The translations under genes and the position numbers were made by a program. A stretch of DNA of 64,000 nt from Paraglaciecola marina (lineage in GTDB: Bacteria; Pseudomonadota; Gammaproteobacteria; Enterobacterales; Alteromonadaceae), in assembly GCF_004360155.1 (NCBI RefSeq), contig NZ_SAIS01000001.1:434001-498000 (forward strand), read 5' to 3'. Within the stretch, counting starts at the first letter, position 1; each line of letters opens with the position of its first letter. A model generated the notes under the pieces. The model made no database searches. It was not told where the DNA came from and saw only the letters and a list, made by a program, of their open reading frames with translations. Shown here piece by piece: positions 8,767 through 17,641 of this stretch.

Positions 8767-9084
8767 ATACTTAAGAGTCCAGCTGTAACTCATGTAAACA
8801 ACCAGAATTTCGGATAAGCAACGCTTGTCAGCCAAGCTATTTTTGCCCCTCTTTGCGTTGCTCATCATGGGTTTAGAGCGACTAGACAACAGAATGAGCG
8901 CCTTAATATGAACAAAAAGGTCCTGACTTACCCTAGGATAAATGGCTTAAAAATAGGTGGCAAAAGGTTATCTAATTGAAATATATATTAAAAGTATTCA
9001 GTTTCGAAATTTCTTAACCAAGACTCAGCTGAAATAAATTAGAGCTTGCCGATTGGCAAGCCCTACATTCCAATTTGTTAATTA
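8767..9084. other. Intergenic region with an inverted repeat and a terminator
   Basis: 318 bases without a convincing gene. It holds an inverted repeat GATAAGCAACGC (8813-8824) against GCGTTGCTCATC (8855-8866; one mismatched pair) with a 30-base loop, and the terminator-like hairpin at 9044-9061. The 11-mer ATAAGCAACGC recurs at 12261-12271 in another intergenic region. I see no other structure. Confidence 0.5.
9044..9061 (-). terminator. Terminator hairpin of the U32-family gene
   Basis: A perfect 7-bp stem GCTTGCC/GGCAAGC with a 4-base loop lies 24 bases beyond the stop of the U32-family gene. On the minus strand it is followed by the AT-rich TCTAATTTATTT, so termination is plausible although the T-run is broken. 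Confidence 0.55.
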
Positions 9085-11403
9085 TTACAAACCGTTATGA
9101 TATTGAACATTGGTGGCATCAGGCACCATTGTTTTTAAGGTGTTCTGTACCATATTGACCATTTCTTTGTCTGTGATTGATTCAGTGCTTAGTAGCTGTT
9201 CAAATTGTTTAATCAACAAAGCTTTATCTGGTGACTGTTTGTCTCCTGCGCCAATATTGGTTAAGTCGAGCATGAAGTCATCAAACATATGGGCTAGGTC
9301 GTTTACTACTTCTGTATTTACAAATTGATCTTGATTATAAATACTCGGATAGCCAGCTTTTTGTTTATCAATGGCGAATGACTCACCTTTAAGGTTGGTT
9401 ATGCTGGTGGATTTATCACATGACAACATACAGCCGTTATCAATTCTCGGTTTTTCACAACCCACACTTTGCTGGAAGAAACACTGTCTACTGGCCATCA
9501 GCAAAATTGGATGGTACACGCTATACAGCATTTTAAAGTCTTTAGGACGAGCTATGCCGTTAATTTGCATTCTGTTTATTTCGTTGGAAATAAAAGCTCC
9601 ACTACAGTCAAATTCTTGCTGCATAGCTAAGAGTGCATAGGAGTTTGTAGTATTTAAATACGGCCCTGCAATCCATTTAATGCCTAATTCATAGGCCCTG
9701 TTTGCAATACCTGTGTTGTTGGTCACGATTAACTCAGGTTTAACTTGCTCCAAAATATTCAGCGCCACGTCATAATCCTTACCAATTAATACTGACGGGA
9801 ACCATGGTATTAGCCTAGGATTATCTTGCAAGAAACCTACATACTTCGTGCAATCCCGTTTGTATGCATCGGGTAGCTTAAAATAAATATCTGCATCGGT
9901 CACTTCAGCTAAAGCAATGTCTTCTTCATCACAAATCAAAATTGATAAGTTAGCCACAGTATTGGCTTTTTTAGGTGCAGGTTTAGGGTGTTTTTCTAGT
10001 TTGGGTAACATAACTTCAGTGACGGGTTTATGACCTTCATTGAGTAATGAGGCTATTTCATTTTTTAATAGGGTAAGCTCTTTAAATGAAATACTAAGGT
10101 TTTCAGCTAAGCCTTGTGTGTTTAGTAGCTCTAAATTATATGCAGCGCTGCTGAAGTTTTTAAAGCGCTTATCGATAGCTGCTTGGTCTAAAGGTGTTTT
10201 ATCATTTGCAGTAAGCAGGGCACTCGACTGAACTGTAAATGTCAGTTCTTGAGGTGATGCAATCGATATGAGCGGTGTGGCTTCTTTGGCTGTAGCGGTA
10301 ATAGTAAGAGGCTGCCCCTCGTTACCAGAAAAAGCTAAAGTAAGGGCTGGTTTTTCAATACTTACATGTTTGACCTTTTCTGACACCGAAGCTGACATTT
10401 GCGCTTTTTCTAAGTCTAGGGTGTCTTCGACACTTTGAATTTGTACAACTGAAATGGCGTTGCTAGCTTGTAGAGCGTGGTTCTTAGAATTGTCTCTCGG
10501 GTTCTCAGTAAACATAGACTGGTTTAAGTCACCCCGTAAAAATGCATTAGAAAAATCTCGGTTGAATACTTTATATAACCGCTCGCCGTCTTCGGTTAGC
10601 TCGCCGGTTTCTAAGTAGCCATCAATTTGTTTTCTAAAGCTATCAACTACTGTATGTACATAGCTGGCACTTTTTATACGGCCTTCAATTTTAAAGGAAT
10701 GCACTCCTGCGTCAATCAGTGCCGGTAAATCAAAAAAGGCTGAATTGTCTTTTAGGTTTAACGGGAAGTTATTACCTGAAGGTGTGGTTTCGTATTCTTC
10801 ACGGCAGGCTTGGCTGCAACGGCCACGGTTACCCGAATTACCGGCACTGGCTGAGGTTGAGTAGCATAAGCCGGAAAACGCGACACATAAGGAGCCGTGC
10901 ACAAATACTTCGGTAAGTACGTCTTGCTCTTGGCATACTGCATTTATTGCGGTTATTTCACGCAAGTTTAATTCCCGAGACAAATTAACCCGAGACGCCC
11001 CTAACTTTTTAAGAAAGGGGATTTGCCCCACATTATGGGTGGTTAGCTGAGTTGATGCGTGAATATCAAGGGTAGGGAAGTGCTTCTTAAGAATGTAAAA
11101 CATACCTATATCTTGCACTATCACACCATCTAAGGTGGTGTTAGCCAACTTATTTAGTAATTTAGCGAGTGATTTAAATTCTCGCTCTAAGATAACAATA
11201 TTTAGGGTTAAGAAAATCTGGCACTGGTATTGATGTGCCAAGCGAATGATCCCGATAAGTTGCTCAAAGGATATATTTGAGGCGCGATTACGGGCGTTAA
11301 AGTTGTCTAAACCGCAGTACACCGCATCAGCGCCCGCTATTATTGCCGCTTTAATTGCGTCAACGTCACCACCAGGTGCTAATAATTCTATTTTAGGATC
11401 CAT
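9085..11403 (-). CDS. rlhA: Peptidase U32-family protein, RlhA-like (23S rRNA hydroxylation)
   Basis: 772 residues. Residues 1-300 carry the U32 signature (IELLAPGGDVDAIKAAIIAGADAVY, then EVFVHGSLCVAFSGLCYSTS and GRCSQACR), with the Cys residues that hold an iron-sulfur cluster in this family. A middle part (about 390-470, DQAAIDKRFKNFSSAAYNLE) resembles DUF3656, and a second Cys-bearing barrel half follows (QCFFQQSVGC, GCMLSCDK). This order matches RlhA/YdcP, which with prephenate-derived chemistry hydroxylates C2501 of 23S rRNA. It is longer than the E. coli protein (653 residues, as I recall). Other U32 members (TrhP, UbiU/V) are shorter. Assignment to RlhA is inference from domain layout. 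Confidence 0.68.
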   Translation of the reverse strand: MDPKIELLAPGGDVDAIKAAIIAGADAVYCGLDNFNARNRASNISFEQLIGIIRLAHQYQCQIFLTLNIVILEREFKSLAKLLNKLANTTLDGVIVQDIGMFYILKKHFPTLDIHASTQLTTHNVGQIPFLKKLGASRVNLSRELNLREITAINAVCQEQDVLTEVFVHGSLCVAFSGLCYSTSASAGNSGNRGRCSQACREEYETTPSGNNFPLNLKDNSAFFDLPALIDAGVHSFKIEGRIKSASYVHTVVDSFRKQIDGYLETGELTEDGERLYKVFNRDFSNAFLRGDLNQSMFTENPRDNSKNHALQASNAISVVQIQSVEDTLDLEKAQMSASVSEKVKHVSIEKPALTLAFSGNEGQPLTITATAKEATPLISIASPQELTFTVQSSALLTANDKTPLDQAAIDKRFKNFSSAAYNLELLNTQGLAENLSISFKELTLLKNEIASLLNEGHKPVTEVMLPKLEKHPKPAPKKANTVANLSILICDEEDIALAEVTDADIYFKLPDAYKRDCTKYVGFLQDNPRLIPWFPSVLIGKDYDVALNILEQVKPELIVTNNTGIANRAYELGIKWIAGPYLNTTNSYALLAMQQEFDCSGAFISNEINRMQINGIARPKDFKMLYSVYHPILLMASRQCFFQQSVGCEKPRIDNGCMLSCDKSTSITNLKGESFAIDKQKAGYPSIYNQDQFVNTEVVNDLAHMFDDFMLDLTNIGAGDKQSPDKALLIKQFEQLLSTESITDKEMVNMVQNTLKTMVPDATNVQYHNGL

Positions 11404-11556
11404 GTATCAACTTATCGAAATTAGGTAAATTTTTGAGGTTATTTTGAGCGGGGGATTTTACCCGTATATTTAGGTAATGAATACCGATAAAATACTCGGG
11501 TATTTAACGCAGTGTATATTCACAAGCTTTCACTTTTAAAAGGCGAACACTTTTTT

Positions 11557-12249
11557 ATGGCTCTTCCTGTTTTATATTCTTTACGTAACTGCCCTTATGC
11601 TATGCGAGCTAGAATAGCCATATACAAATCTAAACAAACTATAGAGCTAAGGGATGTAGTGCTTAAAGATAAACCTGCCGAGATGCTTATTGCATCACCT
11701 AAAGGTACGGTGCCCACTTTAGTGCTCAGTGCTGATGGTCAGACGCAAAAGGTGATTGATGAAAGTTTAGATGTGATGCTATGGGCGTTACAAGAAAGTG
11801 ACCCGGATAATTTATTGAGAGCTGGAGTGGTAGAGGGTGATGACGCTCCAGAAATATCTGCAAATTTAACCGAGATATTAGACTTGGTTTATGGTTTTGA
11901 CCATGAATTTAAAGGTTTGTTAGAGGCTTATAAATGCGCCAAACGCTACCATGAAACTAACTTGCTTGAGTGCCGTCAAGCTTGTGAAGTCTATATTCAG
12001 GACCTAGAGAAACGGCTTAGTTCTCATGCTTATCTAATGGACGACCATGAAAGTTTGGCTGATATCGCCATTTTGCCTTTTATACGTCAGTTCGCTAAGG
12101 TTGAGCGGCAGTGGTATTTGCAATCGCCATATCCGCAACTAAAGCAATGGCTTAATAAATACCTGCAAAGCCCTATGTTTAATAAAGTCATGACTAATTA
12201 CCCTATATGGCATGTGAAAAGTGAGCCTGTAGTGTTTGGTTTCAGTTAA
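11557..12249 (+). CDS. Glutathione S-transferase-family protein
   Basis: 230 residues from the ATG at 11557. An in-frame GTG at 11512 would add 15 residues, but the ATG starts exactly at the thioredoxin fold (ALPVLYSLRNCPYAMRARIA) and has AAAGG upstream. The N-terminal GST domain carries a CPYA motif, so Cys is the likely catalytic residue as in omega/beta-type or glutaredoxin-2-like enzymes. A helical C-terminal domain follows. Cytosolic. Possible roles are glutathione-dependent reduction or conjugation; the substrate is not shown by sequence. It stands alone between convergent neighbours. Confidence 0.83.
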   Translation: MALPVLYSLRNCPYAMRARIAIYKSKQTIELRDVVLKDKPAEMLIASPKGTVPTLVLSADGQTQKVIDESLDVMLWALQESDPDNLLRAGVVEGDDAPEISANLTEILDLVYGFDHEFKGLLEAYKCAKRYHETNLLECRQACEVYIQDLEKRLSSHAYLMDDHESLADIAILPFIRQFAKVERQWYLQSPYPQLKQWLNKYLQSPMFNKVMTNYPIWHVKSEPVVFGFS

Positions 12250-12323
12250 GCTACTTATGTATAAGCAACGCCACTAGATTAAACTTACCTCTTATTGTGG
12301 CGCTATCTGTATGTCTAAATAAA

Positions 12324-13061
12324 TTAATGGTGGTGATGGCCTTCTAGTGCTTCACCTTTATCATTATAAAAACCAGAAGCTCCTGACTCTACAAAGCCTA
12401 GAGTAACCATTTTTGTTAAAAAAGGATCGGTATGGTCGTCGCCTATGTCAGCATAATCTGTGCCTTTATAAGCATAAAGTTTTTTGAAATACTCATCTAC
12501 TTTTGCTGTTTTAGTGTCCAGACTTGTTAACTGCCAATGTTCTTTGCGGCTTGGGTTGTCTAATCTGAACGATTCAACTAGTTTCATTTGTGGGATCCAG
12601 ACAATTGAAAGTTCGCTCTTATCAGTTTTGTAGGTAAGAAAAACACGTTCGTCACAACCAGCCCCTTGACGCTTAGTCTCTGTCATTTTGCTTAACATGC
12701 TGGTTGATACTAGTTGAAATCTGTAGCTCCAATCTGTTTCTTTTTTACCATGAACGACTTCACCAGGTTGATATTCAATGGCGCGGTGGTAATCGTTAAA
12801 ATATCTGATGGGCTTAATCAATTTGTGGTTAATATTTTGCCACATCTCAGTGATTTTGGTGCTTGGATATTGGTGAGCGACTACCTCTTTATCACGCCAT
12901 AAAATAAGCGGTGTACTGGTGCTTGTGCGACCTTTTTGTTCAACTGAAATATTATATTCTGCTTTTAGTTGGTCATTTTCAGTACATGCTTGATTGGCAT
13001 ATGCGCTAACACTCATTATTAGTTGAGCGAACAATAAAATTGTTGTTTTTTTGAAATTCAA
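12324..13061 (-). CDS. Unknown secreted protein with a C-terminal histidine tail, third gene of the phosphatase operon
   Basis: 245 residues with a signal peptide (MNFKKTTILLFAQLIMSVSAYA, cut about residue 22). Two Cys remain in the mature part (CTEND and GCDER) and could form a disulfide. The last residues are EGHHHH, a genomically encoded four-His tail that could bind metal. I do not recognise the family; the pattern of charged beta-like segments (DWSYRFQLVS, SELSIVWIPQMKLVESF) suggests a globular periplasmic domain. It follows the second alkaline phosphatase gene by 85 bases on the same strand, so it is probably part of the Pho-controlled transcript. Confidence 0.78.
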   Translation of the reverse strand: MNFKKTTILLFAQLIMSVSAYANQACTENDQLKAEYNISVEQKGRTSTSTPLILWRDKEVVAHQYPSTKITEMWQNINHKLIKPIRYFNDYHRAIEYQPGEVVHGKKETDWSYRFQLVSTSMLSKMTETKRQGAGCDERVFLTYKTDKSELSIVWIPQMKLVESFRLDNPSRKEHWQLTSLDTKTAKVDEYFKKLYAYKGTDYADIGDDHTDPFLTKMVTLGFVESGASGFYNDKGEALEGHHHH

Positions 13062-13146
13062 AACATTTTCCTAGGGGTTGCTATTGAAGGTAAGTAAAGA
13101 AAACGAGGCAAAATGACATTACCCCGTTTTCTATAACAAATTATTT

Positions 13147-15030
13147 TTATTCTACTGCTGCATCTGCCGCGCCTGTTAAGTCAGCAGCGAAGTCCATAAC
13201 ATGGAAAATCATGTTTTGTTCTTGTGTACCGTTGATTAGCAAGGCTCCTGGCCCGGAAGCAAATATTCCTACATCTTCACCAGAGTGAGTTTCAGAGCCT
13301 AGTGGCACCAAAGCTTCTTGGTGGAATCCAGATGATGCTGTATCTACATCTGTTAAGTCTTGACGACCTGTTGCGGCATCAAGCGTATAGGTTGCATCAG
13401 CGTCAGTTTCTGTGCCTAAGTCTCGGAAACCCAAACCATTGGTGTAACCTAAGGTGGTGTAAGGCATGCCATCGCTGGCTGTTGCTTCTTCTGTAGAGTT
13501 AACGCTTACCACTTTGCCTAATATTGGGTTACCACGTTTTGGATAGCCCGCAATAGTAAATACGTGACCGTGATCAGCGGTAACGATTATCAATGTTTCA
13601 GATGAGTCAGTTAATTCAACTGCTTTAGCGACAGCATCAGAGAACGCAATGGTATCTGTTAGCGCGTTATATGCGCTGCCAGCATGGTGACCGTGGTCGA
13701 TACGACCTGATTCAACCATTAGAAAAAAGCCATCATCATTATTGTCAAGTATGTTGATAGCTGTTTCTGTCATCTCACTGATAGAAGGTTCGCCAGCAAT
13801 ATCGTTTCCACGATCGGCTTCATATTGCATGTGTGATTCATTAAATAAGCCAAACACATGCTCAACTGAGTCTGTGTCGATAGCTTCAAAACCTGATTGA
13901 TCCATCACATATTCACCGTCTGGGTAGATGTCCTGCCACTCAGAGGTTAAATCACGGCCGTCTGTTCTATCGCCTTCGACGGTACTAACCGCATCTGCAC
14001 TATTATAGTCAGCATCATTTGGTAAAAAGTGTCGGCGACCACCACCAAATACTACTTCTATGCCATCAATGTCTAGGTCTTCTATTTTAGCTTCAAGGAT
14101 ACTTTCAAAGTTAACGAGTTGATCAGCAATATCAACACAGTCATTAGAGTCTGATGGCATATCTGAGATATCTTCCCAGTTACGGTCTGCAGACTTGGCG
14201 TAAGTCGCAGCAGGTGTGGCGTGAGTGATCCTAGCTGTTGATATTATACCAGTAGACTTACCAGCAATTTCTGCCAGTTCTAATGCAGTATATAGTTCAT
14301 TACCATCTACTGTTGAGCACTCTCCGCGTTCTATGTCTTCATCAACACCGATAACCCCTACGTCAGTTTTAACACCACTCATCATAGCTGTCATTGTTCC
14401 AGCAGAGTCAGGGGTTTGTGCGTCAACGTTGTAAGTTTTTGCTAAACCAGCAAATGGGAAAGTTTCAAAGCTAAGTTGGTTCTCTTCACCTTCGTTACCG
14501 TTTAGCTGTCCTTCTAAAATACGTGCCGCCGTTACAGTAGAGATGCCCATGCCATCGCCAACAAACAAGATGACATTTTTAGCTTGCCCACGCAAAGACT
14601 CGATACTTGATGCCTTAGCTGTGATAGTCGTCTTTGCTGTTTTGGCAGTAGCTGAACTAATTGAGCTTGCCCATACATCTTTTGCTGTCTCTATTTCCGC
14701 TTCACCAGCTGCGAACCAGTCATTGTTTAAGGTGGTTAGTATTTCACTGTTAGAAACAGATGTTACGCCAGCAGCACATACGTACTCTGTGGCAGTTATT
14801 TCACTATCACTTAGTGAGCCATCTGCATCATTATCTAAACCTGAGTCTATTTGAACGCCACTATTTGGGCAGTTAGTATCACCTACAGTTAGGGGTGTTT
14901 GTAATATTAGGCTGTTTAAGCCATCCGATCCGTTAGTGCCGTCTGTTCCATTTGTTCCATTATCGCCATCTGAACATCCTACAAGACCCAGAATAGCCAG
15001 CGATATGATGCTTAATTTAAAATTTTTCAT
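13147..15030 (-). CDS. Alkaline phosphatase (PhoA family), lipoprotein with N-terminal extension
   Basis: 627 residues. A lipobox LVGC (Cys19) is followed by a Gly/Asn/Thr/Asp-rich linker (21-37) and a small DUF7151-like module (about 38-86: IDSGLDNDADGSLSDSEITA) before the catalytic domain. The active site is complete: VGDGMG (157-162), nucleophile Ser209 in PDSAGT, ESGRIDHGHHAG, TADHGH and a late ETHSGED. The enzyme should release phosphate from organic esters at the cell surface, anchored to a membrane. It starts 12 bases after its paralogue with a GGAG ribosome site 7 bases before the ATG. The catalytic domains are very similar, so this is a tandem duplication. Confidence 0.95.
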   Translation of the reverse strand: MKNFKLSIISLAILGLVGCSDGDNGTNGTDGTNGSDGLNSLILQTPLTVGDTNCPNSGVQIDSGLDNDADGSLSDSEITATEYVCAAGVTSVSNSEILTTLNNDWFAAGEAEIETAKDVWASSISSATAKTAKTTITAKASSIESLRGQAKNVILFVGDGMGISTVTAARILEGQLNGNEGEENQLSFETFPFAGLAKTYNVDAQTPDSAGTMTAMMSGVKTDVGVIGVDEDIERGECSTVDGNELYTALELAEIAGKSTGIISTARITHATPAATYAKSADRNWEDISDMPSDSNDCVDIADQLVNFESILEAKIEDLDIDGIEVVFGGGRRHFLPNDADYNSADAVSTVEGDRTDGRDLTSEWQDIYPDGEYVMDQSGFEAIDTDSVEHVFGLFNESHMQYEADRGNDIAGEPSISEMTETAINILDNNDDGFFLMVESGRIDHGHHAGSAYNALTDTIAFSDAVAKAVELTDSSETLIIVTADHGHVFTIAGYPKRGNPILGKVVSVNSTEEATASDGMPYTTLGYTNGLGFRDLGTETDADATYTLDAATGRQDLTDVDTASSGFHQEALVPLGSETHSGEDVGIFASGPGALLINGTQEQNMIFHVMDFAADLTGAADAAVE

Positions 15031-15042
15031 TGTTAACTCCGA

Positions 15043-16620
15043 CTATTCGTCTACTAAATCTAAAGCTTGGTTTATAAGGTGAAATACTACACTTTGCTCT
15101 ACTACGCCCTGAGCGAGCTGAGCTCCAGGTCCTTGTGCATGTAAGCTAATATCTTCTCCAGAGTGTGTTTCCGAGCCAAGCGGTATCAATGCTTCTTGGT
15201 GAAAACCAGAGGTGGTGGTATCTACGTCAGTTAAGTCTTGACGGCCGGTTACTGCATCTGATGTGTAAGTCTCATCAGCATCAGTTTCAGTACCTAAATT
15301 TCTAAATCCTAATCCATTGGTATAACCTAGGGTGGTATAAGGCATATCGTCCGAAGCCATAGCAGCTTCATCGCTTCCTACTGAAACAACTTTACCTAGA
15401 ATAGGGTTACCACGCTTGGGGTAGCCAGCAATAGTAAATACGTGACCATGATCAGCTGTAACGATAATTAAGGTTTCATCTGCATTAGTCATGTTTACTG
15501 CGGCTTCGACAGCATCTGCAAACTCCAAAGTGTCGGTTAGAGCATTGTAAGCGCTGCCTGCATGGTGTCCATGGTCGATACGACCTGATTCAACCATAAG
15601 GAAAAAACCTTGTTCATTGTTATCTAATTTATTGATAGCAGTGGTGGTCATTTCACTTAAAGAAGGCTCGCCAGCGACGTCATTAGCTCGGTCTGCTTCG
15701 TATTGCATGTGTGATTCATTAAATAAAGCGAAGATATGGCCGCCATTTTCAGTATCTAGTGCGTCAAAACCTGCCTGGTCAACTATGTAACTTCCGTTTG
15801 GATAAGTTTCTTGCCACTCCGCAGTGAGGTCTCGTCCGTCTGTACGATCACCCTCAATAGTACTGACTGCGTCTGTACTGTTGTATGTTTCATCATTAGG
15901 TAAAAAATGGCGACGACCGCCACCCATGGCAACTTCTATACCGTCAACATCTACGCCTGTGTAACGAGCTTCTAAATTGGCTTCAAAATTAACTAATTGG
16001 TCGGCAATATCAACGCAGTCAGTTGCATCGTCTGGCATATCTGAAATGTCTTCCCAGTTACGGTCAGCTGATTTTGCGTAAGTCGCAGCAGGTGTGGCAT
16101 GGGTAATACGAGCGGTTGAAATAACACCAGTCGACATACCTTTGATTTCAGCAAGTTCTAATGCAGTTATTACTTCATTACCTGATTGAGTTGAACATTC
16201 ACCTCGTACAATATCTTCATCTACACCAATAACACCTACATCTGTTTTTAAACCACTCATCATGGCTGTCATGGTGCCGGCCGAATCGGGTGTTTGTGCA
16301 TCTACGTTGTAGGTTTTAACTAAAGCTGTGTGCGGAAAGGTTTCAAAGCTTAGATAACCTTCTTCACCCGGATTGCCTGCAAGCTGGCCTTGCATTATGC
16401 GAGAAGCTGTTAAGGTAGACACACCCATGCCGTCACCAACAAAAAGAATCACGTTCTTAGCTTTAAAGTTGTTACTAACGGTTGATTTTTCGACTAGCTT
16501 CGATTGGGCATCGGTATACCATTGATTTTCAGTTTGATGCTCAGGTAATACCTGTGCATTCAAGCCAGAAGATACTGCTATGGCTATTGCGCTAGCCGTT
16601 GCAATCCAGTTTTTTTTCAT
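15043..16620 (-). CDS. Alkaline phosphatase (PhoA family), periplasmic or secreted
   Basis: 525 residues with a cleavable signal peptide (about 1-22, ending GLNAQ) and no lipobox. Active-site residues are all present: VGDGMG (61-66), nucleophile Ser113 in PDSAGT, ESGRIDHGHHAG, TADHGH and ETHSGED. It lacks the linker module of its downstream paralogue, so the pair differ in location (soluble versus lipid-anchored) rather than chemistry. It is the first gene of the operon. A Pho box lies about 110 bases upstream and a 10-bp inverted repeat sits in the leader, indicating induction by phosphate limitation through PhoB. Confidence 0.95.
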   Translation of the reverse strand: MKKNWIATASAIAIAVSSGLNAQVLPEHQTENQWYTDAQSKLVEKSTVSNNFKAKNVILFVGDGMGVSTLTASRIMQGQLAGNPGEEGYLSFETFPHTALVKTYNVDAQTPDSAGTMTAMMSGLKTDVGVIGVDEDIVRGECSTQSGNEVITALELAEIKGMSTGVISTARITHATPAATYAKSADRNWEDISDMPDDATDCVDIADQLVNFEANLEARYTGVDVDGIEVAMGGGRRHFLPNDETYNSTDAVSTIEGDRTDGRDLTAEWQETYPNGSYIVDQAGFDALDTENGGHIFALFNESHMQYEADRANDVAGEPSLSEMTTTAINKLDNNEQGFFLMVESGRIDHGHHAGSAYNALTDTLEFADAVEAAVNMTNADETLIIVTADHGHVFTIAGYPKRGNPILGKVVSVGSDEAAMASDDMPYTTLGYTNGLGFRNLGTETDADETYTSDAVTGRQDLTDVDTTTSGFHQEALIPLGSETHSGEDISLHAQGPGAQLAQGVVEQSVVFHLINQALDLVDE

Positions 16621-16655
16621 CTTATTGTTATCCTATTAAATAGTGCTTAACGTGC

Positions 16656-16678
16656 ATACCTAAACTGAGTTTAGGTAT
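16656..16678 (-). promoter_or_regulatory. Leader inverted repeat between the Pho box and the first phosphatase gene
   Basis: Perfect 10-bp arms ATACCTAAAC (16656-16665) and GTTTAGGTAT (16669-16678) around a 3-base centre. It lies 36 bases before the start codon and would form a stable mRNA hairpin, or could be an operator. There is no T-run after it, so it is not a normal terminator. Confidence 0.45.
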
Positions 16679-16728
16679 ATGACTGCCGATAGGATAAGGA
16701 AGGATTATGAATGGTTAGCTACACATTG

Positions 16729-16746
16729 GTGACAATATTATGACGT
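16729..16746 (-). promoter_or_regulatory. Pho box (PhoB site) of the alkaline phosphatase operon
   Basis: Read on the minus strand: ACGTCAT-AATA-TTGTCAC. The known Pho box is two CTGTCAT-like 7-mers separated by 4 bp, and both repeats here match it well. A weaker third 7-mer lies one 11-bp step further upstream (16751-16757). The position upstream of a phosphatase gene supports the call. Confidence 0.78.
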
Positions 16747-16846
16747 TATTATGTATTTTTTGTGATTTATATTATGTTATATCATCACGATTTTGGCGGG
16801 GTTTGAGCCTTAATAATTAACATTGCTTTAACCTTATTGATTGCTT

Positions 16847-17584
16847 TTATAACGCTACTGAAGTGAGGGCTATGCTAGTACTGGACACTTTTAACATACT
16901 AGCTTGTTCGTACCAATCCCCTAGCACTATCCGCTCGGCGGCTTGGTTGTTTAAGTCAAAATGATGGATAGCAGGTCTGTGGGTATGGCCGTGAATAAGC
17001 CTTTGTACATTATGGGATTGCATTGTTGCAATTACCGCTGCTTGGGTAACGTCCATAATCTCCATTGTGAGTTTGGTTTGTTTGTTTTTGCTGGTGGCTC
17101 TGGCTTTTTTGGCTAATTTGCGGCGAATACTAAGGGGTAAACTCAACATGATTTTGGGCCACCACCAAGAGCGGGCGGTTTTGCGAAATTTTTGATATTC
17201 AACATCTTGAGTGCAGAGTTCGTCGCCATGCATGATTAGGGTAGGCTGGCCATATAGGTTTATGACTTTTTGCTCCGGTAAAATGGTAAAGCCGGCTTGC
17301 TTTGCAAACTTTTGTCTGAGTAAAAAATCTCGATTACCGTGAATAAAATAAACAGGAATACCTTTGACGCTCAGTGCTTTAAATGCAGCAGCAATACTTA
17401 GCGTAAAGCTGTTTTGTTCATCATCACCAATCCAAACTTCGAATAAATCACCTAACACATATAAAGCATCGGCTTTGGTGGCTTGGTTTTTTAAGAATTC
17501 AAATAAGCATTGATTAATGTCATCTCTGTCTGCTGAAAGATGCAAATCTGCAATGAAGTAGGTAAATGGGGAAGGGGAGGTCAT
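16847..17584 (-). CDS. lpxH: UDP-2,3-diacylglucosamine diphosphatase
   Basis: 245 residues from the ATG at 17584 (a TTG at 17614 would add 10 residues but nothing conserved). Metallophosphoesterase motifs are all visible: FIADLHLS near the start, GDLFEVWIGDDE, IHGNRDFLL, MHGDELC and HGHTHRPA. LpxH removes UMP from UDP-2,3-diacylglucosamine to give lipid X in lipid A synthesis, at the inner membrane. It follows ppiB by 57 bases on the same strand. The ppiB-lpxH pair facing cysS is a conserved gammaproteobacterial arrangement. Confidence 0.95.
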   Translation of the reverse strand: MTSPSPFTYFIADLHLSADRDDINQCLFEFLKNQATKADALYVLGDLFEVWIGDDEQNSFTLSIAAAFKALSVKGIPVYFIHGNRDFLLRQKFAKQAGFTILPEQKVINLYGQPTLIMHGDELCTQDVEYQKFRKTARSWWWPKIMLSLPLSIRRKLAKKARATSKNKQTKLTMEIMDVTQAAVIATMQSHNVQRLIHGHTHRPAIHHFDLNNQAAERIVLGDWYEQASMLKVSSTSIALTSVAL

Positions 17585-17641
17585 TAATTGAGAAAAAGTA
17601 TGAGTACGGGGCAAAGCAAGTAACTAAGCCCCGTATCAAGA

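Noticed and set aside
10719-10943. Small ORFs on both strands inside the U32 gene
   Set aside because: They are overlapping shadows of a strongly conserved coding frame, with no ribosome site.
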